A stretch of 63,176 nucleotides of DNA, from the NCBI GenBank assembly GCA_964530075.1, contig CAZGXU010000004.1:1-63176 (forward strand). The letters run 5' to 3'. Source of the stretch: JANQEA01 sp964530075 (lineage in GTDB: Bacteria; Bipolaricaulota; Bipolaricaulia; UBA7950; UBA9294). The notes under the pieces are model-generated. The model saw only the letters and a list, made by a program, of their open reading frames with translations, searched no databases and had not been told where the DNA came from. Each line of letters opens with the position of its first letter. Positions within the stretch are counted from its first letter, which is position 1. Positions 16,179 to 24,480 of this stretch are shown piece by piece. The translations under genes were made by a program, and so were the position numbers.

Positions 16179-16211
16179 GACGAGCGGAGAAGCGTCGCTC
16201 CTCCGCTCGTC
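16179..16211 (+). terminator. Hairpin after the desulfhydrase gene
   Basis: GACGAGCGGAG, 11-nt loop, CTCCGCTCGTC: a perfect 11-bp stem 16 bp after the stop. No T-tract follows, so termination may need Rho or the hairpin may protect the 3' end. Confidence 0.55.
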
Positions 16212-16403
16212 GGCACCGGGTGGTGCTAGCTGTCTGCATGCATATCGTGGCGTATGGCCGATGGCAGGTGGGGGTCATGTGGTCGCTCCGTGGGGGACAT
16301 CCGGCACGAGGACTCGGTCTCGCTTTTCTTCGTCGCGCCGGGCCGGATCGCCTTGCGCGGGGTGCCGGTCGCCCGGGAAAACGATGAGAAGCACCGCACC
16401 GGT

Positions 16404-17792
16404 TTACCGAGCGGACCCCTTCAGAAACGCATCGATCGCCGCGGCGGCGCGCTTTCCGGCTCCCATCGCCTCGATAACCGTCGCGGCGCCGGTGACGATG
16501 TCGCCGCCGGCGAAGACGCCCGCCTTGCTCGTCTGCCCGGTCTCCGGATCGGCGACGATGTTCCCCCGCCGGTTCAGGTCGAGGTCCTTCGTCGTCTGCG
16601 GGATGAGCGGGTGCGGGCCGTTCCCGATCGCGATAATCGCGTTGTCGATCTCGAACTCGAACTCGGAGCCCTCGATCGGCACCGGCCGGCGCCGGCCGCT
16701 TTCGTCCGGCGCACCGAGATCCATCCGGAGGCAGCGGACCGCCCTCAACCGGCCGTCCTCGCCGATGAACTCGATCGGATCGGTGAGGAGCCGGAACTGG
16801 ATCCCCTCTTCCCTGGCGTGGTGGACCTCTTCGGCCCGCGCCGGGATCTCCTCTTCACCGCGACGGTAGACGATGATCGACTCCTTCGCCCCGAGGCGCA
16901 GAGCGGTCCGCGAGGAATCCATCGCCACGTTTCCCCCGCCGACGGTGACGACGCGTTCGCCGACCTTGATCGGGGTATCGTACTCCGGGAAACGGTAGGC
17001 GGACATTAGGTTCGTCCGCGTCAGGAACTCGTTCGCCGAGTAGACGCCGTTCAGGTTCTCGCCCGGGATCCCGAGGAAACGGGGGAGCCCGGCGCCGGTG
17101 CCGATGAACACCGCGTCGTAGCCGCTCGCGAGGAGCTCGTCGACGGTGCAGACCCGACCGACGACCTTGTTGACCTCGATGACGACGCCCATCCGGCAGA
17201 GCGTGTCGATCTCACGACGGACGATCGCCTTCGGAAGCCGGAACTCGGGGATCCCGTACATCAGGACGCCGCCCGCCTCGTGAAGGAGCTCGAAGACGGT
17301 CACCGCGTGTCCGAGCTTTCGGAGCTCGCCCGCCGCGGTGAGGCCGGCCGGGCCGGCGCCGATCACGGCGACCCGTTTCCCGGTGTCGGGCCCGACATCC
17401 GGACAGCAGGGTTCGTTCTCCGCCTCCCAATCGGCACAGAAGCGCTCCAGTCGGCCGATCGCGACCGGCTCGAACCGGACGCCGAGGGCGCAGACGCCCT
17501 GGCACTGGTTCTCCTGCGGGCAGACGCGACCGCAGACGGCCGGAAGCGTGTTGTCCCGCTTGATCCGTGCGATCGCCTCGGCGAACCGTCGATGCTTGAC
17601 GTCCTCGATGAACCCGGGGATATCGATGCCGACCGGGCAACCGCCGACGCAGGGGGCCGCCTTGCATTGGAGGCAGCGCTCGGCCTCGAAGACCGCCTCG
17701 TCCTCGCTGTAGCCGAACGGAACCTCGTCGAAGTTGCGGCCTCGCACGTCGGGCGCCTGCTCCCGCATCGGGGTCTGCTTCTCCACGATCAC
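16404..17792 (-). CDS. nfnB: NADPH-dependent glutamate synthase small-subunit-like flavoprotein (NfnB/SudA type)
   Basis: A 462-residue flavoprotein. N-terminal [4Fe-4S] ligands: Cys40, 43, 48, 52 (CLQCKAAPCVGGC) and Cys87, 91, 97, 101. FAD-binding GAGPAG at residues 145-150 and NAD(P)-binding VTVGGGNVAMD near 305; the C-terminal GVFAGGDIVTGAATVIEAM closes the FAD site. Next to an NfnA-type partner it is best read as NfnAB (electron-bifurcating NADH-dependent ferredoxin:NADP oxidoreductase) or sulfide dehydrogenase. The GTG start overlaps the stop of nfnA (GTGA). Confidence 0.92.
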   Translation of the reverse strand: MIVEKQTPMREQAPDVRGRNFDEVPFGYSEDEAVFEAERCLQCKAAPCVGGCPVGIDIPGFIEDVKHRRFAEAIARIKRDNTLPAVCGRVCPQENQCQGVCALGVRFEPVAIGRLERFCADWEAENEPCCPDVGPDTGKRVAVIGAGPAGLTAAGELRKLGHAVTVFELLHEAGGVLMYGIPEFRLPKAIVRREIDTLCRMGVVIEVNKVVGRVCTVDELLASGYDAVFIGTGAGLPRFLGIPGENLNGVYSANEFLTRTNLMSAYRFPEYDTPIKVGERVVTVGGGNVAMDSSRTALRLGAKESIIVYRRGEEEIPARAEEVHHAREEGIQFRLLTDPIEFIGEDGRLRAVRCLRMDLGAPDESGRRRPVPIEGSEFEFEIDNAIIAIGNGPHPLIPQTTKDLDLNRRGNIVADPETGQTSKAGVFAGGDIVTGAATVIEAMGAGKRAAAAIDAFLKGSAR

Positions 17793-18637
17793 GTCGCCGC
17801 TCCTTCCGCCGACCCCTTCACGTACCGCTCCAGCGCGCACGCCTCTTCTTCGGCGTAGTATCCCTGCCGCAACATCAACAGGTCGAAGTCGACTCGGTGG
17901 CCGTCGAACTCCGGGCCGTCGACGCAGGCGAACTTCGCGACGCCGCCGACGTTCACCCGGCAGCCGCCGCACATGCCGGTCCCGTCGATCATCACCGAGT
18001 TGAGGCTGACGATCGTCGGGACGCCAAACTCCCGCGTCACCTCGCTGCAGACCTTCATCATGATCGCCGGACCGATCGCCCAGACGCGCTCGACCTCCCG
18101 GCCCGAGGCGAGGATCTCGCGAAGCGGGTCGCTGACGAACCCCTTGTTCCCGTTCGAGCCGTCGTCGGTCATCACGCGGAGTTCGTCGCAGACGGCGGAC
18201 ATCCTGTCCTCGTAGAAGAGGAGCTCCTCGCTGCGCGCACCGATGATCCCGATCACGGTGTTGCCGGCCCGTTTCAGGTCGCGGGCGATCGGATAGAGCG
18301 GCGCGATTCCCAGGCCGCCGCCGACGCAGACGACGGTCCCGTAGCTCTCGATCTCCGACGGTTCGCCGAGGGGGCCAGCGAGGTCGAGAATCGTGTCGCC
18401 CTCATGGAAGCGATCTCCCATCTCCCGAGTGCTCTTACCGACCTCCTGAACGACCAGGGTGACCCCACCGCTTTGGGGGTCGCACTCGACGATGGTCAGC
18501 GGAATCCTCTCCCCGCGTTCGTGGAGACGGAGAACGATGAACTGCCCCGCCTTCGCGACGCGCGCCACGTCCGGCGCTTCGACGACGTATTCGCGGATCT
18601 CCGGGCCGAGGGTCCGCTTCTTCAGGATCTTGTACAC
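17789..18637 (-). CDS. nfnA: NfnA/SudB-type ferredoxin-NADP reductase subunit
   Basis: Binds FAD, NAD(H) and a [2Fe-2S] cluster. An RPL-type FAD motif (RIPLTIVEC), the NAD-binding GGGLGIAPLYPIARDLK near residues 107-123, and the iron-sulfur block DGTGMCGGCRVN with FACVDGPEFDGHRVDF near residues 218-250. The family usually starts with MYKI; here GTG 18637 (V-YKILKKRTLG) fits, and an ATG 18 nt further up (18655) is an alternative. With NfnB it would balance NADH, NADPH and ferredoxin pools in a fermentative or acetogenic metabolism (inference). Confidence 0.92.
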   Translation of the reverse strand: MYKILKKRTLGPEIREYVVEAPDVARVAKAGQFIVLRLHERGERIPLTIVECDPQSGGVTLVVQEVGKSTREMGDRFHEGDTILDLAGPLGEPSEIESYGTVVCVGGGLGIAPLYPIARDLKRAGNTVIGIIGARSEELLFYEDRMSAVCDELRVMTDDGSNGNKGFVSDPLREILASGREVERVWAIGPAIMMKVCSEVTREFGVPTIVSLNSVMIDGTGMCGGCRVNVGGVAKFACVDGPEFDGHRVDFDLLMLRQGYYAEEEACALERYVKGSAEGAAT

Positions 18638-18760
18638 GCCTTCAACGCCTCCCATCAGGCAATCGCCGATCCTTTCAGGATCGACACCCGATTATCCCCC
18701 CCGCTCTCGCCCTTCTCAAACCCTGCACGCCAAGCCCTTCCGCCGTACAATCCGCCCGTT

Positions 18761-19402
18761 GTGGACGCGCGATACTATGTGGAGAGCGACGGCCGAATTT
18801 ACCTCGTGCGTCGGGACGCGATCCTCGACCTTCCCTTCCCCGCCGAGGTCCCGTTTGACGTCGAACGGATTGCGCCCCTTCGCACGGCCGAGCCGGTCTG
18901 GTTCTGCGTCCCGCGCCTCGGCGGACACCCGCACGCGTGGCCGAGCAAGGACGACGTCCCCTCGATGGAGCGTGTGACCCCGCTGGTGCGCGACGCGGTC
19001 CACGCGACGATGCCGCGCGTCGTCGTCGAGGGCGTCTGCTTCCGCGAAGGGAGGGTCCTTCTGGTCAAAGGGAACCGCGGTCTGACCAAGGACCGATGGA
19101 CGCTCCCCGGCGGATTCCTGCGGTTCGGGGAGAGCCCGAGCGACGGCGTGTTGCGGGAGTTGCGCGAGGAGATCGGCGCCGAGGCGACGGTCGAGGAACT
19201 CCTCGACCTCGGCTCCAAGCTCGGACAGCACACGTGCCTGCATTGGATCATGGTCTTCTACCGCGTCCGCATCGCCGGCGAACCGAGGCCGAACGCGGAC
19301 GAAATCGCCGAGGCGCGGTTCGTCGACCTCGAGGAAGCGCGTGACCTGGTGTCGGACAAGCTGATGCGCAGCGCGATCGAGGCGATCGCCCACGTCGTCT
19401 GA
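18761..19402 (+). CDS. Nudix hydrolase with N-terminal extension
   Basis: A 213-residue protein. The Nudix box GGFLRFGE-x7-RELREEIG lies at about residues 117-139, with GTG used as start at 18761. The first 80 residues (LVRRDAILDLPFPAEVPFDV, WFCVPRLGGHPHAWPSKDD) form an extra domain seen in archaeal-type ADP-ribose pyrophosphatase relatives. TACAAT lies 9 nt before the GTG and no Shine-Dalgarno site is visible, so the leader is very short or absent. Substrate unknown. Confidence 0.85.
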   Translation: MDARYYVESDGRIYLVRRDAILDLPFPAEVPFDVERIAPLRTAEPVWFCVPRLGGHPHAWPSKDDVPSMERVTPLVRDAVHATMPRVVVEGVCFREGRVLLVKGNRGLTKDRWTLPGGFLRFGESPSDGVLRELREEIGAEATVEELLDLGSKLGQHTCLHWIMVFYRVRIAGEPRPNADEIAEARFVDLEEARDLVSDKLMRSAIEAIAHVV

Positions 19403-19424
19403 TCCCGAGAAGCCGGAGCCCTTC

Positions 19425-20534
19425 CTAGAGCAGCTCCATCTGAATCGACAGCTGAACGTCGATGTTCCACTCCAGGTAGTACGGACGATGCTCGAGAGAG
19501 ACGCTGAGGACGACGTCGGCCGTATCGACAGGGGTTAACCGCAGATCGAGCGAGAGGTTATGAATGTCGGTCGCTTCGCCGACCCACGTCTCGCGCGAGA
19601 AGTCGTATCCCGCACTGAGATTGAGAAAGTCGGTGATCAGGAAGTCGTAGGCGATCGTGAGGTCGATCCGATTCGTCTCGAGAAGATTCATCGGTCCCGA
19701 AAACGATCCCTGCACGAGGAACTGCCCCTTCGGGGTCGCCGTGGACGCGTAGTTGAACGCGCCGGTGACCAGCAGATCGTTCCCGCCGGAGGGATCGAGA
19801 AGCGCGTAGCCGAGGCCGAACTTGAGGTCCCATCCGCAGTAGCGCGAGAGCCCTCGCTCCTGGATGAGCTGCGTGATCTCCGAGATGTCGAGCGCGTCGA
19901 GCCCGCCCGCGCTGACCAATCCGGAGCCCTCGATGATCTGCTGCACGACGGCGAGAAGGTCGGCGACTGAATCGTAGGAGCTGGCGCTGCCGATTTCTCG
20001 CGCGATGATCTGCTGATCGACCGCGTGAAGGTGACCGGTGAGACTCCCTCTCTCGACCAGGTATTCGTCGATCCGGACGGCCTTCGCCAACGGCGTCACG
20101 TCGGTGAATCGGCCGTACCCCAGGCCGACGTTGAACGACAGGCCGACCGCCTCGAACGACGACGAACTCCGTACGCTCGCGCCAGCGTAGGCGAAGTAGG
20201 CGTCCTCGGACGAGAAGTACCGCTTGTAGTTGCCGTCGGCGATGAGGGAGAACGTCGACATGTCGACCGTCGAGATGAGCATCTCGTTCTCGACCGAGAC
20301 GTCGAACCCGAACGCCGGCGTGTCGAACAGGCGGACGTATTCGGTGCCGAACAGGCCCTCGTTGACGTCGTAATCCTCCAGCCCGTAGGGATCGTTGTGA
20401 TACTGGTACGAGAAGCTGAGCGTCAGCGTCGAGAGGTCGGTCAGCGGCGACTGGTACTCGCAGAGCGGGATCGAGAATCCCGCAACGCCTACTCCGACAA
20501 CAAGCACCCACGACAGAACGAACCGCCGCCGCAT
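19425..20534 (-). CDS. Predicted outer-membrane beta-barrel protein
   Basis: A 369-residue exported protein with a signal peptide at residues 1-19 (FVLSWVLVVGVGVAGF). The remainder is built of alternating aromatic and small residues typical of barrel strands: LTLSFSYQYHND, YAYAGASVRSSSSF, LSFNVGLGYGRF, LKFGLGYALLD, LTIAYDFLITDFLNLSAGYDF and VVLSVSLEHRPYYLEW. A helical insertion near residues 140-210 (VDQQIIAREIG, ISEITQLIQERG) may be a plug or loop. No family recognised. GAGGTGATCGCG precedes the ATG. It argues for a diderm cell envelope. Confidence 0.8.
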   Translation of the reverse strand: MRRRFVLSWVLVVGVGVAGFSIPLCEYQSPLTDLSTLTLSFSYQYHNDPYGLEDYDVNEGLFGTEYVRLFDTPAFGFDVSVENEMLISTVDMSTFSLIADGNYKRYFSSEDAYFAYAGASVRSSSSFEAVGLSFNVGLGYGRFTDVTPLAKAVRIDEYLVERGSLTGHLHAVDQQIIAREIGSASSYDSVADLLAVVQQIIEGSGLVSAGGLDALDISEITQLIQERGLSRYCGWDLKFGLGYALLDPSGGNDLLVTGAFNYASTATPKGQFLVQGSFSGPMNLLETNRIDLTIAYDFLITDFLNLSAGYDFSRETWVGEATDIHNLSLDLRLTPVDTADVVLSVSLEHRPYYLEWNIDVQLSIQMELL

Positions 20535-20639
20535 CGCGATCACCTCACCCGGACCGTAGATCGACTCGACCCGGACCTCAATCGAATCGTTCCCTCACCA
20601 AGGTGCGGTTTGTCCCCGAAGACAGCGCCTCCACGTCGA

Positions 20640-21719
20640 CTAGCCGATCTCGTGAAACAGCGGGAGCTGGCGTTCGCGCGTCTCGCTCAGGTCCCCGACG
20701 CCGACCCCGATCAGCCGGATCCCCCGCTCGTCGAGCCGTGCCCGATCGTGAAGGAGGTGAACGGCGAGCGCTTCGATCAGATAGGCCGAATCGGTCCCCG
20801 AACCGAGTCGCGTCTGCCGGGTGATCGTTCGGAAATCCGGGTACCGAATCTTGATCCGCACCGTCCGACAGACGAGCGACTCGTCGCGCAGCTGCGCGGC
20901 GACGGCCCGCGCCAGGCGACGGACCTCCTCCTCGATCTCCGCCTTCTCGATCACGTCGAACGGGAAGGTCACCTCGCGGGAGATCGACTTCGACTCGGTC
21001 TCGCTCTGCAGCGGCGTCTCGTCGATCCCGCACGCCAACTGCTGGAGACGGCGGCCGTTGCTGCCGAACTCGCGGACGAGCAGCTCGAGCGGCGCGAGCC
21101 GGAGATCCCTGACGCGCAGCAGCCCGAGGCCGCCCAACCGGCGCCCGATCACCTTCCCCACCCCCCAGATCCGCTCGATCGGGAGGGGATCGAGCAGCTC
21201 CTGAACCCCGTTCGGCTCGATCGCCAGGAACCCGTCCGGCTTGCCGAGCTCGGACGCGAGCTTCGCCAGAAAGCGATTCGGGGCGAGCCCGACTGAGCAG
21301 GCGAGCCCCGTCTCGCCGCGAACCCGCTCCTTGATCTGCCGGGCGACCGCCGCCGCCGCGACGAAGTCCCCGTGCTGCGACAGGTCGAAGAACGCCTCGT
21401 CGAGGGAGACGGTTTCGACCACCGAGGAGTACAGCCGGAGGATCCGCCGGACGACTTCGGAGACCTCCTTGTAGCGTGAGAACCGCGGTGAAAGGTAGAT
21501 CCCCGCGGGGCACCGCTTCCGCGCGGCGGCCATCGGCATCGCGCTGTGAATCCCGAACGCCCGCGCCTCGTACGAGGCGGTGGAGACGACCCCGCGCGGA
21601 CCGAGCCCGCCGACGATGACCGGCCTGCCGCGATGTTCGGGATGATCAAGCTGCTCGACCGCGGCGAAGAACGCGTCCATGTCGAGGTGGCCGATCCGTC
21701 GCTCCACACCCGGCTTCAT
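20640..21719 (-). CDS. dinB: DNA polymerase IV (Y family)
   Basis: A translesion polymerase. Metal ligands: Asp13 in IGHLDMDAFFAAVE and Asp107/Glu108 in VSLDEAFFDLS. YEARAFGIHSAMPMA near residue 50 holds the incoming nucleotide, and SVGLAPNRFLAKLASELGKP lies near 150. The end LPLF-HEIG resembles the beta-clamp binding motif QL-PLF. At 359 residues it is full length. The ATG overlaps the stop of the upstream gene (ATGA). Confidence 0.95.
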   Translation of the reverse strand: MKPGVERRIGHLDMDAFFAAVEQLDHPEHRGRPVIVGGLGPRGVVSTASYEARAFGIHSAMPMAAARKRCPAGIYLSPRFSRYKEVSEVVRRILRLYSSVVETVSLDEAFFDLSQHGDFVAAAAVARQIKERVRGETGLACSVGLAPNRFLAKLASELGKPDGFLAIEPNGVQELLDPLPIERIWGVGKVIGRRLGGLGLLRVRDLRLAPLELLVREFGSNGRRLQQLACGIDETPLQSETESKSISREVTFPFDVIEKAEIEEEVRRLARAVAAQLRDESLVCRTVRIKIRYPDFRTITRQTRLGSGTDSAYLIEALAVHLLHDRARLDERGIRLIGVGVGDLSETRERQLPLFHEIG

Positions 21720-22258
21720 CCTTGAACCCCGAGACGGCGCAGCCCCACGCTCATCTTCCGGTCCGTCGCGTCGTTGACGATCCGATACGACGCCGGGCCG
21801 TAGTCCGGACTGTGATGTGGAGCGGTCTCCGGGTCGCCGAACCGCGCGAGCTCGTCGACGGAGAACGGGATCCTTCCGGCCGCGGCGAGCGCGATCGTCT
21901 CGTTCCACCGGCGCGCATAGTCCGCCCGTCGGCCGTTCTTGCGTCTCTGCTCGACGAGCAGCTCGATCAACCGATCGATGTCGACTCCGAGCCGCTTGCA
22001 GGCGGCGAGATGAATCCGAGCCGTCTTCCCGCCGGGACCGATCGGCTGGAGCACGGACTCGGCGGCCGCCGGATCGTCGGTCGGAAGCCTCGTCCACTCC
22101 TCCCGCAGGGCGTCGGCGTACCGTCCCGGATCGTCGAGCAGATGATCCCCGCCGAACACGGACTGGTAGATCAGCTTCTGGAGGTCCCGCCCGTCCATTC
22201 GTGGATGGCGGGCCCGCTCGGCCTCGATCACATCGAGCAGGTCGTTCTTGTCGGCCAT
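21716..22258 (-). CDS. Conserved hypothetical protein, 180 aa, upstream of dinB
   Basis: A cytoplasmic protein with KLIYQSVFGGDHLLDDPGRY near residue 28 and a C-terminal HHSPDYGPASYRIVNDATD. I believe it belongs to an uncharacterised bacterial family but cannot name it. It has no Shine-Dalgarno site, and its promoter (TTGATC-17-TATCCT) ends 7 nt before the ATG. It shares translation coupling with dinB, so a link to DNA damage is possible but unproven. Confidence 0.75.
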   Translation of the reverse strand: MADKNDLLDVIEAERARHPRMDGRDLQKLIYQSVFGGDHLLDDPGRYADALREEWTRLPTDDPAAAESVLQPIGPGGKTARIHLAACKRLGVDIDRLIELLVEQRRKNGRRADYARRWNETIALAAAGRIPFSVDELARFGDPETAPHHSPDYGPASYRIVNDATDRKMSVGLRRLGVQG

Positions 22259-22294
22259 GACGATGAGGATAGAATCGGACGAAATGCCGATCAA
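22248..22294. promoter_or_regulatory. Overlapping divergent leaderless promoters
   Basis: Plus strand: TTGTCG (22248-22253), 16 bp, TAGAAT (22270-22275), 8 nt to the ATG of the THEP1 gene. Minus strand: TTGATC (complement of 22289-22294), 17 bp, TATCCT (complement of 22266-22271), 7 nt to the ATG at 22258. The two -10 boxes overlap in AGGATAGAAT, so both polymerases cannot bind at once. Confidence 0.65.
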
Positions 22295-22811
22295 GGGACG
22301 CGTTGCGATCACCGGCCGCCCGGGGGTGGGGAAGACGACGGCGATCGAACGGCTCCTCGAGATGATCCCCCTCTCCGCCGGCGGGATGATCACCAAGGAG
22401 ATCCGGGTGTGCGGGCACCGGGTTGGCTTCTCCCTCGTCGACGTCGCCACGGGCGAGGAGGGCGTCCTCGCGCACCTCCACCATCGCGACGGTCCGAGGG
22501 TCGGTCGCTACACCGTCGATCTCCGCTCTCTCGAGGGGATCGGCGTGCGCGCCATCCGCCGCGCCGTCGATGAATGCGAGCTCGTCGTGATCGATGAGAT
22601 CGCCCCGATGGAGCTGGCCGCGCCCGGCTTCGTCCCGGCCGTGGAGTCGGCGCTCGCCAGCGGGAAGTCCCTGCTGATCTCCACCCACGCCCGCGCCGGC
22701 CACCCCGTCGCCCACAGGGTCCGACGCGAGCTGGCGCTCTTCCGCGTCAAATTGAGCAACCGCGACGGCCTGGTCGCGGAGATCGCGGCCCACTTCGGGG
22801 TCACCGCCTGA
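22284..22811 (+). CDS. THEP1-type nucleoside-triphosphatase
   Basis: A 175-residue NTPase of the THEP1/NTPCR family. Walker A GRPGVGKTT at residues 11-19; GGMITKEIRVCGHRVGFSLVD near 35-55 is the family block; Walker B LVVIDEIAPMEL near 104; then LISTHARAGHPVAHRV. The family hydrolyses ATP, GTP and other NTPs slowly; its cell role is unclear. The start at 22284 is chosen because the upstream in-frame codons lie in the promoter. Confidence 0.9.
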   Translation: MPIKGRVAITGRPGVGKTTAIERLLEMIPLSAGGMITKEIRVCGHRVGFSLVDVATGEEGVLAHLHHRDGPRVGRYTVDLRSLEGIGVRAIRRAVDECELVVIDEIAPMELAAPGFVPAVESALASGKSLLISTHARAGHPVAHRVRRELALFRVKLSNRDGLVAEIAAHFGVTA

Positions 22812-22838
22812 CGCGGACGGCGGATCGACCGACGGCGG

Positions 22839-23845
22839 CTACGACGCGAGGACTTGGTTGGCCGCGGCGACGAGCCCGTCGGCGTCGAGCCCGTAGTGGG
22901 AGAGCAGGGCGTCGGCGTTCCCCGACTGCCCGAACCGATCGTCGACGCCGACGCGGACGACGCGGGTGGGGTGCCGCTCCGACAGGGTCTCACAGACCGC
23001 GCTCCCGAGCCCGCCGGCGATCTGATGCTCCTCCGCCGTGACGACGGCTCCCGTCTTCGCCGCGGAGGAGACGATCGTCTCCGCGTCGAGCGGCTTGATC
23101 GACGACGCGTTGATCACCTCGGCCGAGATTCCGTTCCCGGCGAGCCGCTCGTCGCATGGGAAGCGAGGATGCGCGAAATCATTCNNNNNNNNNNGTTCCC
23201 GGCGAGCCGCTCGCGCGCCTCCAGGGCGACCGAGACCATCACGCCGCAGGCGACGATCGTCACGTCGCCCCCCCCGGCGAGGACCTCAGCCTTCCCCAGC
23301 TCGAACGAGAACGCCTCGTCGTGGATCACCGGAAACGGGGCGCGGGCGAGCCGTACGTAGATCGGTCCGTCGTCGCACGAGGCGGCGAACCGCGTCGCCG
23401 CCGCCGCTTCGACGGCGTCGGCGGGGACGACCACGCGCATGTGCGGGAGGACCCGCATGTTCGATACGTCCTCCAGCATCTGGTGACTCGCCCCGTCCTC
23501 CCCCACCGTCAGGCCGGCGTGGGTGGCGACGATCCGCACCGGCACGTTCGGATACGCGACGACCTGGCGGATCTGCTCCCACATCTTCCCCGTGGCGAAT
23601 ACGGCGAACGTCGAGGCGAACGGTCGATACCCGCTCATCGCCAATCCTGCCGCCGTCCCGATCATGTTCGCCTCGGCGACGCCCATATTGAAGAACCGGT
23701 CGGGATGCTCGGCGGCGAACAACGCCGTCTTCGTCGACCCGGCGAGATCGGCCGTGAGGACCACGATCCGCGGGTCCTCGTGTCCGAGCTGCGCGAGGGT
23801 CTTCCCGTAGGCGTCGCGCGTCCCTTCCATCCGATCGAAGCTCAC
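22839..23845 (-). CDS. Transketolase, C-terminal subunit (interrupted by a scaffold artefact)
   Basis: The split transketolase's second subunit: pyrimidine-binding and C-terminal domains (LTADLAGSTKTALFAAEHPDR, FFNMGVAEANMIGTAAGLA, VTAEEHQIAGGLGSAV). A 10-N run at 23185-23194 breaks it. The same 19 bases occur on both sides (23133-23151 and 23195-23213). Removing one copy, the Ns and a 33-nt tail (23152-23213 in all) joins ERLAGN to GISAEV in frame and gives 945 bp, 314 residues, the normal length. The GTG start overlaps the stop of tal (GTGA). The N-terminal subunit is not in this window. Confidence 0.9.
23152..23194. other. Scaffold gap with spurious 33-nt contig tail
   Basis: Ten Ns (23185-23194) preceded by 33 nt that do not fit the transketolase reading frame. 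The 19-base repeat flanking this block shows the two contigs actually overlap, so no sequence is missing. Confidence 0.85.
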
Positions 23846-24480
23846 TTCGGAACCCCCTCCCAGTCCTTGAGAAACCGCTCGATCCCCGCGTCGGTCAGCG
23901 GGTGATGGAAGGACTTCTTCAGTACGGCGTAGGGGACGGTCGCGACGTCGGCCCCCAGGGTCGCCGCCTCGAACAGGTGCCGCGGATGGCGGATGCTCGC
24001 GGCGAGGACCTCGGTGTGGAACGCGAAGTTCGCGTAGATCGCGAGGATCTCGGCGACCAGCCCCATGCCGTCTCCGCCAACGTCGTCGATCCGGCCGACG
24101 AATGGCGACACGAACCTCGCGCCGCACTTGGCGGCGAGGAGGGCCTGATTGGCCGAGAAGACGAGGGTCACGTTCGTTCCGATCCCCTCGGCGGAGAGCC
24201 GCTTGACCGCCTCCATCCCGGGCTCGGTCATCGGGATCTTGACCACGACGTTGTCGTGGATCGCGGCGAGGTCGCGAGCCTCGGAGACCATCCCGCCCGT
24301 GTCGAGCGCGGTGACCTCGGCGCTGACCGGGCCGTCGACGATTTCGCAGATCTCGGCGATCACGTCCGCGAACGGCCGCTTCTCCCGCGCGACGAGCGTC
24401 GGATTCGTCGTCACGCCGTCGATCAGCCAGGCCATCTCTCGGATCTCCGACACGTTCGCCGTATCGATGAACAGCTTCAT
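23842..24480 (-). CDS. tal: Transaldolase (TalC/Fsa type)
   Basis: A short 212-residue transaldolase of the pentose phosphate pathway. MKLFIDTANVSEIREM opens the protein, DGVTTNPTLVAREKR lies at residues 21-35, and the Schiff-base lysine is Lys81 in VVVKIPMT; FVSPFVGRIDDVGGDG lies near 126. The ATG overlaps the nfo stop (ATGA) and the stop overlaps the transketolase start (GTGA), so nfo-tal-tkt is one operon. Confidence 0.95.
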   Translation of the reverse strand: MKLFIDTANVSEIREMAWLIDGVTTNPTLVAREKRPFADVIAEICEIVDGPVSAEVTALDTGGMVSEARDLAAIHDNVVVKIPMTEPGMEAVKRLSAEGIGTNVTLVFSANQALLAAKCGARFVSPFVGRIDDVGGDGMGLVAEILAIYANFAFHTEVLAASIRHPRHLFEAATLGADVATVPYAVLKKSFHHPLTDAGIERFLKDWEGVPK

